Shown here piece after piece: positions 1-8,811 of a DNA stretch of 64,000 bases; positions within the stretch are counted from its first letter, which is position 1, and every line of letters starts with the position of its first letter. A program made the position numbers and the translations under genes. Under the pieces are notes generated by a model. That model made no database searches. It was not told the origin of the DNA and worked only from the letters and a program-made list of their open reading frames with translations. Origin of the DNA: Vibrio pomeroyi (GTDB lineage: Bacteria; Pseudomonadota; Gammaproteobacteria; Enterobacterales; Vibrionaceae); the NCBI RefSeq assembly GCF_024347595.1, contig NZ_AP025507.1, forward strand, positions 620,001 through 684,000. The letters run 5' to 3'.

Positions 1-284
1 GCATCGCTATAGAACATGTTTTTGAATGAAACGGAAGACCACCAATATCCGTTGATCGTGTAATAGTCCCCGTTTTCTTTTTTCGCCCATTTCCAATCGG
101 TAGCTGCAGAGTCATGCGACGCATCGGTTCGATACCAACATCGAACGTAAGAGTAAGTTTCTGAGCCTTGCGTGCTAAGCACTTGAGCAGATGTTATAGA
201 TTCAGGTGTTGGTATTAGATCTTCAGCTGCATCAGCACCAAAAGGCATGGTTAACGCGAGTATTAAAGCCGTATTTTTCATCAT
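1..284 (-). CDS. tlh: Thermolabile haemolysin / lecithin-dependent phospholipase, N-terminal part
   Basis: The gene starts at an ATG at 284 (tandem ATG-ATG, purine-rich AAAGAGAACAC just upstream) and runs off the left edge, so only about 94 residues are seen. They comprise a short signal peptide ending near GADA, then a Cys/Trp-rich stretch with YVRCWYRT, ATDWKWAK and GYWWSSVSFKNMFY. These match my memory of the N-terminus of Vibrio thermolabile haemolysin (TLH/VHH), a secreted GDSL-type phospholipase. The catalytic GDSL Ser, Asp and His lie outside the window, so activity cannot be judged. It is divergent from the lipase/foldase pair, which suggests a lipid-degrading exoenzyme locus. Confidence 0.85.
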   Translation of the reverse strand, partial: MMKNTALILALTMPFGADAAEDLIPTPESITSAQVLSTQGSETYSYVRCWYRTDASHDSAATDWKWAKKENGDYYTINGYWWSSVSFKNMFYSD

Positions 285-760
285 TGTGTTCTCTTTTTTT
301 ATTTGAGGTGAGCCAATGGAAACGTTGTTGCTTGTTGATAAGTGAATAACTAAATGACTGGTACGACCTATACATAAAATTAATAATTTACGTCAATACA
401 TTCAAACTATTGGAGTGTCATTAGTGGCATAAATATCAAATTTCCAACGGGTTTATGGTTGATAAATAACGGTTTAAAAGCTCGAACGTTTGCCATCGCG
501 CTTTTGAATTTTGCGAATGTTAGGTTGATATTTTAGTTAGTTCATTGAAAGTGCGAGTTCATTTGATTGCTTTAAATGTTATTTTAATCAATTACTTAAT
601 GTTTTGTTTTTAGGTCTTAATCTATTTGTGTTGATGTTAATCACTACTGTTTAATTCAAGTTCAATCTCACAAATATCGAGTCGCTATTTTCTGTTTTAT
701 AAAATCATCAACTACGGTTCTTTTACTCATCAGAGGTCTAATCTGTTTAAGGAAAGAGCA
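285..760. other. Intergenic region between divergent tlh and lipA
   Basis: This 476-bp AT-rich stretch separates two divergent secreted lipid-hydrolase genes, so both promoters should lie here. It contains several TTGAT/ATCAA arms, for example TTGATTGC near 564 facing TTAATCAATTAC near 583. I could not assign a specific operator or a clear -35/-10 pair. No credible coding sequence is seen. Confidence 0.4.
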
Positions 761-1702
761 TTGAAAAAGATATTAATTTGGACGATAGCTTGTCTATCCA
801 GTTTTGGTGCCTATGCAGGAACGAGCGCATCGGCATTAGAAGTCAGCGGATACACTGAAACGAAATATCCCATTGTGTTGGTACATGGCTTGTTTGGTTT
901 CGATACATTGGCGGGCGTCGACTATTTCTATGGCGTACCTGAATCGCTGACAAAAGATGGCGCGAGCGTATACGTCGCTCAGGTTTCTGCGACCAACAGC
1001 TCTGAAGTTCGTGGCGAACAGTTACTGGCTCAAGTTGAAACACTTTTAGCGGCAACCGGAGCGAGTAAGGTGAATCTGGTTGGACACAGCCATGGCGGAC
1101 CGACTGCACGCTATGTGGCATCAGTTCGTCCAGATCTGGTTGCATCAGTGACAAGTATTGGTGGCGTTCACAAAGGCTCTAAGGTGGCCGATTTAGTTCG
1201 CGGCACCGTACCGGAAGGCTCAGCCACAGAAGGTATTGCGGTTAAACTTGCTGGTGGATTGACTACGCTCATCAACCTGTTATCTGGTGGAACGGATCTT
1301 GACCAAGACGGTCTCGCATCTCTTGAAGCTCTAACCACAGAAGGTTCGCTTGCGTTCAATCAGTTTTACCCTGAAGGTGTTCCAACATCTGAGTGCGGTG
1401 ATGGTGAATGGCAAGCAGGTAACGGCGTTTATTACTACTCCTGGACAGGGTCATCCACTTTTACCAACCTTCTTGATCCTACCGACGGAGCAATGACAAT
1501 CCTTGGCTTAGCCTTCAATGAACCGAATGATGGGTTAGTAGGAGCGTGCAGCGCACACTTAGGTAAAGTAATTGGTGACGACTATAAAATGAATCACCTA
1601 GACGAAATTAATGGGTTGCTGGGGATTCACCATCTCTTTGAGACCGATCCTGTGACGCTCTATCGTCAACACGCCAATCGATTGAAGCTGGCCGGCCTTT
1701 AG
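761..1702 (+). CDS. lipA: Secreted triacylglycerol lipase (family I, foldase-dependent)
   Basis: This is an extracellular lipase hydrolysing triacylglycerols, exported by Sec and expected to leave through type II secretion. The 313-residue protein has a signal peptide (about residues 1-19, ending AYAG), an oxyanion-hole HG at 42-43 and the nucleophile elbow GHSHGG with Ser110. The NDGLVG segment supplies Asp257 and the NHLDEIN segment His279, as in Pseudomonas/Burkholderia foldase-dependent lipases. Cys212 and Cys263 can form the family disulphide. The start is TTG at 761, chosen because AAGGAAAG sits about 5-10 bases upstream and the signal peptide begins there. The foldase gene follows after 38 bp, an arrangement typical of this family. 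Confidence 0.93.
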   Translation: MKKILIWTIACLSSFGAYAGTSASALEVSGYTETKYPIVLVHGLFGFDTLAGVDYFYGVPESLTKDGASVYVAQVSATNSSEVRGEQLLAQVETLLAATGASKVNLVGHSHGGPTARYVASVRPDLVASVTSIGGVHKGSKVADLVRGTVPEGSATEGIAVKLAGGLTTLINLLSGGTDLDQDGLASLEALTTEGSLAFNQFYPEGVPTSECGDGEWQAGNGVYYYSWTGSSTFTNLLDPTDGAMTILGLAFNEPNDGLVGACSAHLGKVIGDDYKMNHLDEINGLLGIHHLFETDPVTLYRQHANRLKLAGL

Positions 1703-1740
1703 GTTGCCGACCCATTTATTAAGACCTTAAGGAACACATA

Positions 1741-2649
1741 ATGAAAAAGACCGCCATTTTGTCGATAACCACGATAGCCCTGATGAGTACAGCGGCGGTC
1801 TTTTTGTATCCAACCTTTTTTCCTGTAAAAACAGACGAGCTAAATTCAAACAAAAAAATAGAACAAAGCGCCTCCTCTTTGAAGGCCACCTCTCAACAAG
1901 ATACCGAAATCGATAATGCATCAGCTAAAGACATGATGGAATATTTCGTCTCAGGCAATACTGAGCTAACCCTCGAAGATATTCGTGACAACGTGGCAAA
2001 ACATCACGATCAATCACAAGGTGCCGTTGTCGATGAAGTACTGTTTGCCAAATACCTTGAATATAAATCGGCACTAACCTCGTTGGATGTTCAGTTCGAT
2101 ACTACATCAATCTCAGCGGAAGATTTACGTGCACTTAATCAAGCGTTACTCGATCTCCAGGCTCGATTCTTTAGCCAGAGCGAGATAAGTATTCTGTTTA
2201 CTCATGACAATCGTATGAGAGAAATCGCTTTAGAAAAGTTACTTCTGAAACAAGAGGGGTTAGACGAGTCTGAATATCAGCAAAGGGTGGATGTTTTGAT
2301 GTCAGAACAGCCTGATTACGTTCAAACGAGCCATCAGAATCTGGTCTTGCTGCAACAACTATCAAGCTCTGAGGGACTTGATCAGCAAGATAAATACTTA
2401 AAGCGAAATGAACTTGTCGGCGAAGAAGCTGCGCAAAGGCTTGAAGCGCTCGACCAACAAAGAGCTGAGTTTGAAGATGCCTTGGAAGTTTACCAAGTAG
2501 AACGAAACGACATTCTCAACGATGCTGCGCTGTCACAGATAGAACAACAAGAAACGATCGCTGATCTTAGGGTCGCACACTTTCCTTCAAAGCAGATTCG
2601 AAGAGTAGAAGCGATAGAAAGGATCTGGGACAAAGATCTTGGTGAGTAG
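1741..2649 (+). CDS. lifO: Lipase-specific foldase (lipase chaperone)
   Basis: This is a steric chaperone that folds the upstream lipase in the periplasm while anchored in the inner membrane. The 302-residue protein has an N-terminal membrane anchor (about 5-25), a variable linker rich in Ser/Gln/Lys and a long, highly charged helical domain typical of Lif proteins. The family signature RxxFDY(F/C)LSAxGE appears in diverged form at about 63-75 as KDMMEYFVSGNTE: Arg is Lys, Phe is Met and Asp is Glu. It is preceded by AAGGAAC with good spacing and is co-transcribed with lipA. A strong terminator follows. Confidence 0.9.
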   Translation: MKKTAILSITTIALMSTAAVFLYPTFFPVKTDELNSNKKIEQSASSLKATSQQDTEIDNASAKDMMEYFVSGNTELTLEDIRDNVAKHHDQSQGAVVDEVLFAKYLEYKSALTSLDVQFDTTSISAEDLRALNQALLDLQARFFSQSEISILFTHDNRMREIALEKLLLKQEGLDESEYQQRVDVLMSEQPDYVQTSHQNLVLLQQLSSSEGLDQQDKYLKRNELVGEEAAQRLEALDQQRAEFEDALEVYQVERNDILNDAALSQIEQQETIADLRVAHFPSKQIRRVEAIERIWDKDLGE

Positions 2650-2682
2650 GTTTGCTGAGCCAATAAAGTCTCTATTCAAAAT

Positions 2683-2711
2683 AAAAAACCAGTCACGAGT
2701 GACTGGTTTTT
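2683..2711. terminator. Bidirectional terminator between lifO and a convergent chemoreceptor gene
   Basis: Perfect stem AACCAGTCAC / GTGACTGGTT with a GA loop, flanked by an A-run on the left and a T-run on the right. It can therefore end both the rightward lipA-lifO transcript and the leftward chemoreceptor transcript. Confidence 0.85.
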
Positions 2712-2781
2712 GTGTGTATAGGGGAGTTACACCTTGGGCTTTATAGCTTAAATTCTCAGCCTTAAAGCCTAAACCTTGAAC

Positions 2782-4425
2782 TTAAACCTTAAAATAGTCC
2801 AACTGCTGCTTTTGTTGCTCAGCTAGGTTAGATAGCTCGTGGCTTGCTGCTGCGGCTTGAGTAATACCGGTTACGTTTTGGCTAACTAAGCTGTAGATGT
2901 TTGAAATATTACGGTTGATGTCTGACGTCACTTGGCTTTGCTCTTCTGCGGCAGAGGCTACCTGAGTGTTAATCTCCGTCATGTCTGTTACCGAGTTAGC
3001 AATGCCTGAAAGGGCTGTGCTTACTTCCGCTGCCAGTGTTTGGTTGTGCTCTAGCATTGCTAGTGAGCTGCTCATGCTCTCGTTAGCGTTGCCAGATTGA
3101 ACCTGCAAACCTTCAATAATGGTTTGGATCTCTTTGGTTGAATCTTGAGTGCGTGCTGCCAGCATTCGAACTTCGTCAGCAACAACCGCGAAACCACGGC
3201 CACTTTCACCCGCACGCGCTGCTTCAATTGCTGCGTTGAGCGCAAGCAGGTTGGTCTGTTCAGAGATGCTTTGAATCACCTCGATCACTTTACCAATTTG
3301 CTCTGAGTGTTCTTTTAGCGTGCCGACAACGTTAGCTGCTTCGCTGAGTTGAACCGCCATTTGCTCGTTAGCTTGGTTGCTCTCATTAAACAAGCTCATG
3401 CTGTGTGTCGCCATTTCGTCCGCTTGTTTAGACGCCGAATCAGCTTGTACTGCGTTCTCGTTCACGTTTGCTGCTGTGCTTTCTAACTGGTTAACGGCAG
3501 AAGCGACTTGCTCTACTTCTTGCTTCTCTTGGTCTGAGTTAGCGCTTGATTGTGTCATTACTGCAGCCAGCTCTGTCGATGCAGAAGCGACTTCGATACT
3601 TATTCGAGACAACGAACTTACCGTGTCACGCAGTTGATCAACGGATTTGTTTACGTCTTGTGCAAGACGTGAAATCTCGTTGTCGCCATACTCTTCCGCT
3701 TTAACCAGTAGGTTACCTTTGGCTACTTCACGCATGGTTTCTTGAATATTGCTCAGCGGCTTAACAATGATGCCTGCTAGCGTCCAGCTGATAACTAATG
3801 CGATTGAAAGAATCACGAGTAGGGCAATGGTCGCTGTATTTAGTGTGCTGGTGTGTTGCTGACCATTGATGTCGACTTCTTGAGTCGCAAGCAGGTTCAG
3901 CTTTTTAGACAGCGTGTTGATTGCTTGCACCATGTCGTTACCCGCGTGACGGTATTGATCGATGGCTACTTGGTAGCGAGCCTCAAAATCAGACGATAGC
4001 GCAGTATCGCCATGCTTTGCTTTTAATAGAGGAAGCATAGTGGTTCGAGAAAAGTCGACATAGTGATTCATCGCTTTGCTCATTGCGGCCACTTCATCTT
4101 GCATGCCTGGCACTGCGTCTAATGAATTCAGTAAGCGAACGTTCTGGTCACGCTTTTCATTGAGCGTTGCAACCAGTGTCTTCACATCATCAGCATTGAA
4201 TAGGCTGTAGATCGCTTTGATGCGCATGCCATAGCTGTTGTCGACGATTTCGCTGAGTTCTTCTTTATGTAGGATGAGTTGATCGGTTGCTGTTGATACA
4301 TCTTTAAAAGCATTTTCCAGTTTGTCACCACCGATGATGACACCTGTCAAAAGTAATACGACAGAAAAGAGTACTGGAATGAGAATTTGTATTTTTATCG
4401 ATAAGCCACTGAGAAGTTGGCGCAT
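2782..4425 (-). CDS. Methyl-accepting chemotaxis protein (four-helix-bundle sensor type)
   Basis: This is an inner-membrane chemoreceptor signalling to CheA/CheW. Its 547 residues comprise TM1 (about 11-31), a mostly helical periplasmic sensor of about 165 residues resembling a four-helix bundle, and TM2 (about 197-220). HAMP (about 216-270) and a long cytoplasmic coiled coil follow. The conserved hairpin tip runs from [20 protein letters not shown] at 389 to about 420. I use the ATG at 4425, which has AGAGGGAC upstream; the frame also opens with a TTG at 4464 that lacks a good ribosome-binding site. No C-terminal NWETF-type pentapeptide is present. The ligand is unknown. Confidence 0.92.
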   Translation of the reverse strand: MRQLLSGLSIKIQILIPVLFSVVLLLTGVIIGGDKLENAFKDVSTATDQLILHKEELSEIVDNSYGMRIKAIYSLFNADDVKTLVATLNEKRDQNVRLLNSLDAVPGMQDEVAAMSKAMNHYVDFSRTTMLPLLKAKHGDTALSSDFEARYQVAIDQYRHAGNDMVQAINTLSKKLNLLATQEVDINGQQHTSTLNTATIALLVILSIALVISWTLAGIIVKPLSNIQETMREVAKGNLLVKAEEYGDNEISRLAQDVNKSVDQLRDTVSSLSRISIEVASASTELAAVMTQSSANSDQEKQEVEQVASAVNQLESTAANVNENAVQADSASKQADEMATHSMSLFNESNQANEQMAVQLSEAANVVGTLKEHSEQIGKVIEVIQSISEQTNLLALNAAIEAARAGESGRGFAVVADEVRMLAARTQDSTKEIQTIIEGLQVQSGNANESMSSSLAMLEHNQTLAAEVSTALSGIANSVTDMTEINTQVASAAEEQSQVTSDINRNISNIYSLVSQNVTGITQAAAASHELSNLAEQQKQQLDYFKV

Positions 4426-4778
4426 GTATTGTCCCTCTTTGAATAAGTAAATGAGCAGAAGCAATTGTTATTATTGTAATTAGCAGGTGATTCTAACTTC
4501 TGAGAATGACAATTCAATCAGTAATAGATTCGATTTTGATATATGCGATAGGTATTTGATAAATATTGAATATTTATTGTACAAACAAGGCTTTACCCTT
4601 GGTTTGAGTGGGGTATTTAATTCAGATAAGAGGTTGGTAGTCAGCAATGACAAGGGGTGGTGAGATATTAAGCGTTTTGGTTTGAAGACGTTGCAATTAA
4701 TATTTTTCGCCTATGAATTCACTCGTTCTATTAGCTCAATGCTATTTAGTAAGGGAAAACCAAGAAAATAAATTGCAG

Positions 4779-4828
4779 TTGTCATATAGGCTTCAATTTA
4801 GTGAAACACAACTGTCACATTCAGATTC
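4779..4828 (+). promoter_or_regulatory. Candidate Pho boxes upstream of pstS
   Basis: Two segments resemble the PhoB recognition sequence (direct CTGTCAT-type heptamers): TTGTCATATAGGCTTCAA at 4779-4796 and CTGTCACATTCAGATTC at 4812-4828. They lie 65-115 bp before pstS. The matches are partial and were judged by eye, but the position fits PhoB control of pst. The rest of the 468-bp gap (4426-4893) is AT-rich and holds no credible gene. Confidence 0.5.
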
Positions 4829-4893
4829 TAAAGTGGGCACCGTTCAAGCAAAACACAACATTACGGCAATAACGCCACTAAAGGAAATTTGTG

Positions 4894-5715
4894 ATGAAAA
4901 AGACAGTTATCGGTGCAATCGCACTACTAGGCGCTCTAACAGTGAATACAGCTTCAGCTAAAGAAACTATCTCTGTAGTTGGCTCTAACAGTGCTTCTCC
5001 ACTGGTTGAAGTTTTTGCAGAAACCTACATGAATAAAGGCGAACCAGTGTTCATCGAAATTCAAGCACCAGGTTCTTCTGCAGGCATCAAAGCAGCAAAA
5101 AATGGAAGTGCTGACCTTGGTATCTCTTCTCGTGACCTAAAAGAAGAAGAGAAAACAGCTGACCTGAAAGAGCTAGTAATCGCTCGTGACGGTATCGCAG
5201 TTGTTGTTAACCCGAACAACGAAGTATCTGCTCTAACTGCTGAGCAAATCACTTCAATCTACAAAGGCGACATCACTAACTGGAAAGATGTTGGCGGTGC
5301 TGACAAGCCAATCGTAGCAATCACTCGTGATACTGCATCTGGTACACGTGGTGCATTCGAAGACATCATGAAGCTTAAGAAGACAATTGGCGATAAGAAA
5401 GTATCGGCTATCTCTCAACGTGCACAAGTTGCAAACGGTAACGGCGCACTTAAAGTTTCTGTAGCAAGCAACCCATACGCAATCGGCTTTATCTCTCTAG
5501 GTACAGTTGACGAATCTGTTCACGCTCTAACTATCGACGGCGCTGCTGCGACTGTAGACAACGTTAAGAACGGTTCTTACAAAGTTGCTCGTCCTTTCCT
5601 AGTTCTTTACAAAGATGGCGCTCCATCAGCTGAAACTCAACAATTCCTAGACTGGATGGTTGCAGACGAAGCTCAAGCTATCTCAGCTAAAAAAGGCTAC
5701 ATCACAGTTAACTAA
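4894..5715 (+). CDS. pstS: Phosphate ABC transporter, periplasmic phosphate-binding protein
   Basis: This protein captures inorganic phosphate in the periplasm for the PstCAB permease. It has 273 residues, the short PstS type of about 270 residues known from Vibrio, unlike the roughly 346-residue E. coli protein. It has a signal peptide (about 1-23, ending ASA), the N-terminal ligand motif VGSNSASPLVE, the PGSSAGI loop and a TASGTRGAF segment that contributes phosphate ligands. I choose ATG at 4894 because AAGGAAA is optimally spaced; a GTG lies immediately before it at 4891. pstC starts 112 bp downstream, with a hairpin between. Confidence 0.95.
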   Translation: MKKTVIGAIALLGALTVNTASAKETISVVGSNSASPLVEVFAETYMNKGEPVFIEIQAPGSSAGIKAAKNGSADLGISSRDLKEEEKTADLKELVIARDGIAVVVNPNNEVSALTAEQITSIYKGDITNWKDVGGADKPIVAITRDTASGTRGAFEDIMKLKKTIGDKKVSAISQRAQVANGNGALKVSVASNPYAIGFISLGTVDESVHALTIDGAAATVDNVKNGSYKVARPFLVLYKDGAPSAETQQFLDWMVADEAQAISAKKGYITVN

Positions 5716-5741
5716 TCTTAACTGACTCACTTTTAATTATT

Positions 5742-5772
5742 GCTCAGCCTGTCTTTAGGCTGAGCCTTTTCT
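5742..5772 (+). terminator. Intercistronic hairpin/attenuator between pstS and pstC
   Basis: GCTCAGCCT / AGGCTGAGC stem with a six-base GTCTTT loop, followed by a CTTTT run. It lies inside the pst operon, so partial termination here would yield more PstS than membrane components. Confidence 0.75.
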
Positions 5773-5827
5773 TTCAACTTTGGTTATTTCGAGCTCTTTT
5801 TGAGCCACAAAGTTTGAGATTTTATAT

Positions 5828-6757
5828 ATGACCATCGCAAATAGTGAAAAGCTTATGAATACTGAAGCGACTCAAATCAATAAGCCGAGTCTGCGCACCA
5901 AAAAGCGCGTTGACTGGAGAGAAAGAATCTTCCACGGCTTGTTCTTATCGAGTGCTGTAATCGGCATCGTATCACTAGCCGTTATCGCTTACTTTATCGT
6001 TGCAGAGAGTATCCCTGCATTCCAAGAGGCCGGTGTTTCTGGCATCGTTCTGGGTGTTGACTGGTTACCTCCAGCTCTATTCGGTGTTGCAACTATGATT
6101 GTTGCATCGATTGTTTCGACACTAGGCGCTGTAGTTGTTGGTGTACCAGTAGGTGTATTAACCGCTATTTTTATTGCTGAGATTGCTCCAAAGCGTCTTG
6201 CAGATATTATTCGACCAGCAGTTGAGCTTCTAGCGGGTATCCCGTCGGTAGTTTACGGCTTCTTCGGTCTGGTAATTATCGTTCCAATGATTCAGAACAT
6301 TTTCCAAGTACCAGCGGGTAACACTATCCTGGCAGGTATCATTGTTCTGGGTATCATGATTCTTCCTACCGTTATCACGGTTTCTGAAACTTCGATTCGT
6401 GCTGTACCTCGTACGTACAAAGAAGGTTCACTTGCACTGGGTGCTTCGAAAATCTACACGATTTTTAAGCTACTCGTTCCTGCGGCACGTTCAGGCATTA
6501 TGACTGGTGTGATTTTGGGTATCGGTCGTGCACTTGGCGAAACGATGGCAATCATCATGGTTATGGGTAACGCGCCAGCAATGCCAGAAGGTATTTTGGA
6601 TTCGGCTCGTACGCTAACAGCAAACATTGCTATTGAAATGTCTTACGCAAGTGGCGTTCACGCTAACGCACTGTACGCAACAGGTGTTGTACTTCTAGTG
6701 TTCATCATGATGTTAAATGGTGCTCTACTTTATCTTAACCGTGAAAAATCGAAGTAG
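5828..6757 (+). CDS. pstC: Phosphate ABC transporter, permease PstC
   Basis: One of the two inner-membrane channel subunits of the high-affinity phosphate importer. Its 309 residues contain about six transmembrane segments and the binding-protein-dependent permease signature around EGSLALGASKIYTIFKLLVPAA, where PstB couples. The upstream Shine-Dalgarno is weak. An internal ATG at 5855 (MNTEAT) could also serve as start, and the N-terminal 30 residues before TM1 are hydrophilic, so the exact start is uncertain. pstA follows after 15 bp. Confidence 0.95.
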   Translation: MTIANSEKLMNTEATQINKPSLRTKKRVDWRERIFHGLFLSSAVIGIVSLAVIAYFIVAESIPAFQEAGVSGIVLGVDWLPPALFGVATMIVASIVSTLGAVVVGVPVGVLTAIFIAEIAPKRLADIIRPAVELLAGIPSVVYGFFGLVIIVPMIQNIFQVPAGNTILAGIIVLGIMILPTVITVSETSIRAVPRTYKEGSLALGASKIYTIFKLLVPAARSGIMTGVILGIGRALGETMAIIMVMGNAPAMPEGILDSARTLTANIAIEMSYASGVHANALYATGVVLLVFIMMLNGALLYLNREKSK

Positions 6758-6772
6758 GCGAGGATAAGTAAT

Positions 6773-7636
6773 ATGGATCTCGTAAAACTAAAACAAGCAC
6801 GTCAAACCAAAGATAACATCCTGAAAGGTTTTATCTGGGCAGCAGCAGCTGTAACCGTTGGTTTCTTATTCTGGATTATTTGGTACATCTTATCGAACGG
6901 TCTGCAATACGTAGATTGGAACTTCATCACTGACGATTACACTCGTACTGGTGAAGAGCGTGGTATCTTCCCAATGATCATCGCCACGATCTATATGGTA
7001 ATTGCATCGATTGCAGTCGCAGCGCCACTGGGCATCATGACGGCAATCTACCTAACAGAATATGCGAAAGTAGGTAGCCGATTGGTGAAAGTGATTCGAT
7101 TCTGTACTGAGTCGCTCGCTGGTATCCCATCGATTATCTTTGGTCTGTTCGGTATGACCTTCTTTGTTTCGATTCTTGGCCTTGGCTTCTCGATTCTGTC
7201 GGGTGCATTAACGCTAAGTATCTTGATTCTTCCTGTAATCATCCGTACTACAGAAGAAGCATTGATGGCAGTACCACAAACTTACCGTGAAGGCTCATAC
7301 GGCCTTGGCGCTTCAAAAATCTACACTATCTGGCGTTTGATCTTACCAAGCGCAATGCCAGGTATCTTAACTTCGGTCATTCTTAGTATTGGTCGTGTAA
7401 TTGGCGAATCAGCACCTGTATTTTTAACAGCAGGTATGGTGGCACGTGTTCCTGAGTCGGTATTCGATTCTGGCCGTACACTAACGGTTCACCTATATAA
7501 GCTGACAACAGAGCTATTTACTATCGATGAGTGGAACCAAGCTTACGGCACGGCGACTGTCTTAATCGTATTGGTTCTCTTGATCAACATGGTTACAAAA
7601 CTGATTGCAAGACGCTTCAACACGGCAACTTACTAA
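6773..7636 (+). CDS. pstA: Phosphate ABC transporter, permease PstA
   Basis: Second channel subunit pairing with PstC. The 287 residues show six predicted transmembrane segments, the typical early periplasmic stretch with TDDYTRTGEERGIFPMI and the coupling-loop signature EGSYGLGASKIYTIWRLILP. AGGATAAGTAAT supplies a ribosome-binding site seven bases before the ATG. Its length and motifs match the PstA family, and its position between pstC and pstB is the standard order. Confidence 0.95.
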   Translation: MDLVKLKQARQTKDNILKGFIWAAAAVTVGFLFWIIWYILSNGLQYVDWNFITDDYTRTGEERGIFPMIIATIYMVIASIAVAAPLGIMTAIYLTEYAKVGSRLVKVIRFCTESLAGIPSIIFGLFGMTFFVSILGLGFSILSGALTLSILILPVIIRTTEEALMAVPQTYREGSYGLGASKIYTIWRLILPSAMPGILTSVILSIGRVIGESAPVFLTAGMVARVPESVFDSGRTLTVHLYKLTTELFTIDEWNQAYGTATVLIVLVLLINMVTKLIARRFNTATY

Positions 7637-7726
7637 GCTCATTAGCTGGCTCGACAATAAAGAGAGCCTCCGTGATAAAGAAAGCATCAAGCTAGACACG
7701 AATTTAAGAATTTAGAGATAACGAAA

Positions 7727-8476
7727 ATGAACAAATTTGATATTGAGAACCTAGACCTGTTTTACGGCGACAACCAAGCGCTTAAATCTATCAACCTGCC
7801 AATTCCAACTCGTCAGGTTACGGCACTGATTGGCCCATCTGGTTGTGGTAAGTCAACGCTACTACGTTGCTTGAACCGCATGAATGACCTAATTGAAGGC
7901 GTTACTATCAAAGGTAAGCTGGATATGGATGGCACAAACATCTACGGCAATATTGATGTAGCTGACCTACGTATCCGCGTAGGCATGGTATTCCAAAAGC
8001 CTAACCCATTCCCAATGAGCATCTACGAGAACGTGGCTTACGGCTTACGTGCTCAAGGTATCAAAGACAAGAAGCACATTGATGAAGTAGTAGAAAGCTC
8101 ACTGCGCAGTGCGGCACTTTGGGACGAAGTAAAAGACCGTCTTAAAGCACACGCATTTGGTTTGTCTGGTGGTCAGCAACAGCGTCTATGTATCGCTCGT
8201 ACCATTGCAATGGAACCGGATGTAATCCTAATGGATGAACCAACATCGGCTCTAGACCCAATCGCGACGCACAAGATTGAAGAATTGATGGAAGACCTGA
8301 AGAAGGACTTCACTATCGTTATCGTAACGCACTCAATGCAGCAAGCGCGTCGTATTTCAGACCGTACTGCTTTCTTCCTAATGGGAGAGCTTGTAGAGCA
8401 CAACGAAACAAGTGTTATCTTCAGCGAACCAAAAGATGATCGTACTAAAGGTTACGTAAACGGTGACTTTGGTTAA
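7727..8476 (+). CDS. pstB: Phosphate ABC transporter, ATP-binding protein
   Basis: ATPase that drives phosphate import on the cytoplasmic side of PstCA. The 249 residues include Walker [10 protein letters not shown], the Q-loop region [16 protein letters not shown], the signature [13 protein letters not shown], Walker [13 protein letters not shown] and the switch histidine in THSMQQARR. It lies 90 bp after pstA. No phoU follows in this operon. A strong terminator lies 120 bp downstream. Confidence 0.96.
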   Translation: MNKFDIENLDLFYGDNQALKSINLPIPTRQVTALIGPSGCGKSTLLRCLNRMNDLIEGVTIKGKLDMDGTNIYGNIDVADLRIRVGMVFQKPNPFPMSIYENVAYGLRAQGIKDKKHIDEVVESSLRSAALWDEVKDRLKAHAFGLSGGQQQRLCIARTIAMEPDVILMDEPTSALDPIATHKIEELMEDLKKDFTIVIVTHSMQQARRISDRTAFFLMGELVEHNETSVIFSEPKDDRTKGYVNGDFG

Positions 8477-8596
8477 TTGATTATTCAAGTGCTGTGTTTG
8501 GCCTTTTAGCAAAACCAGCATGCTAACTGATACGCAGGTTAGATAATCGAATAGATCGACAGAATTATCACTATAACTATAAGCGATGGAAGTTTT

Positions 8597-8621
8597 GCCC
8601 CACTTCAGGTGGGGCTTTTTT
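8597..8621 (+). terminator. Terminator of the pst operon
   Basis: Perfect seven-pair stem GCCCCAC / GTGGGGC with loop TTCAG, followed by six T. It ends the rightward pst transcript. The rest of the gap up to 8811 shows no other feature except the promoter area of the next gene. Confidence 0.9.
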
Positions 8622-8811
8622 ATGCCTTTAAAAAAGTCCCAATGTCGATGAAATTTTGGGCAGGAAATCCCATTTTTGTAGTCCTTCTCATGCTTGTGAT
8701 AATGTAAAAAGTGAAATTGCGACCCGCTTAACATCTCATTTTCAGTTACATTGATTGCATATCAAGGCTTCTGTATTTTTGCTGTATTCTCATAGCCAAT
8801 GGACGGAAGCT

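Noticed and set aside
4713..4961. 82-codon open frame overlapping the pstS start
   Set aside because: It covers the candidate Pho boxes and the pstS signal-peptide region in another frame; no support as a gene.
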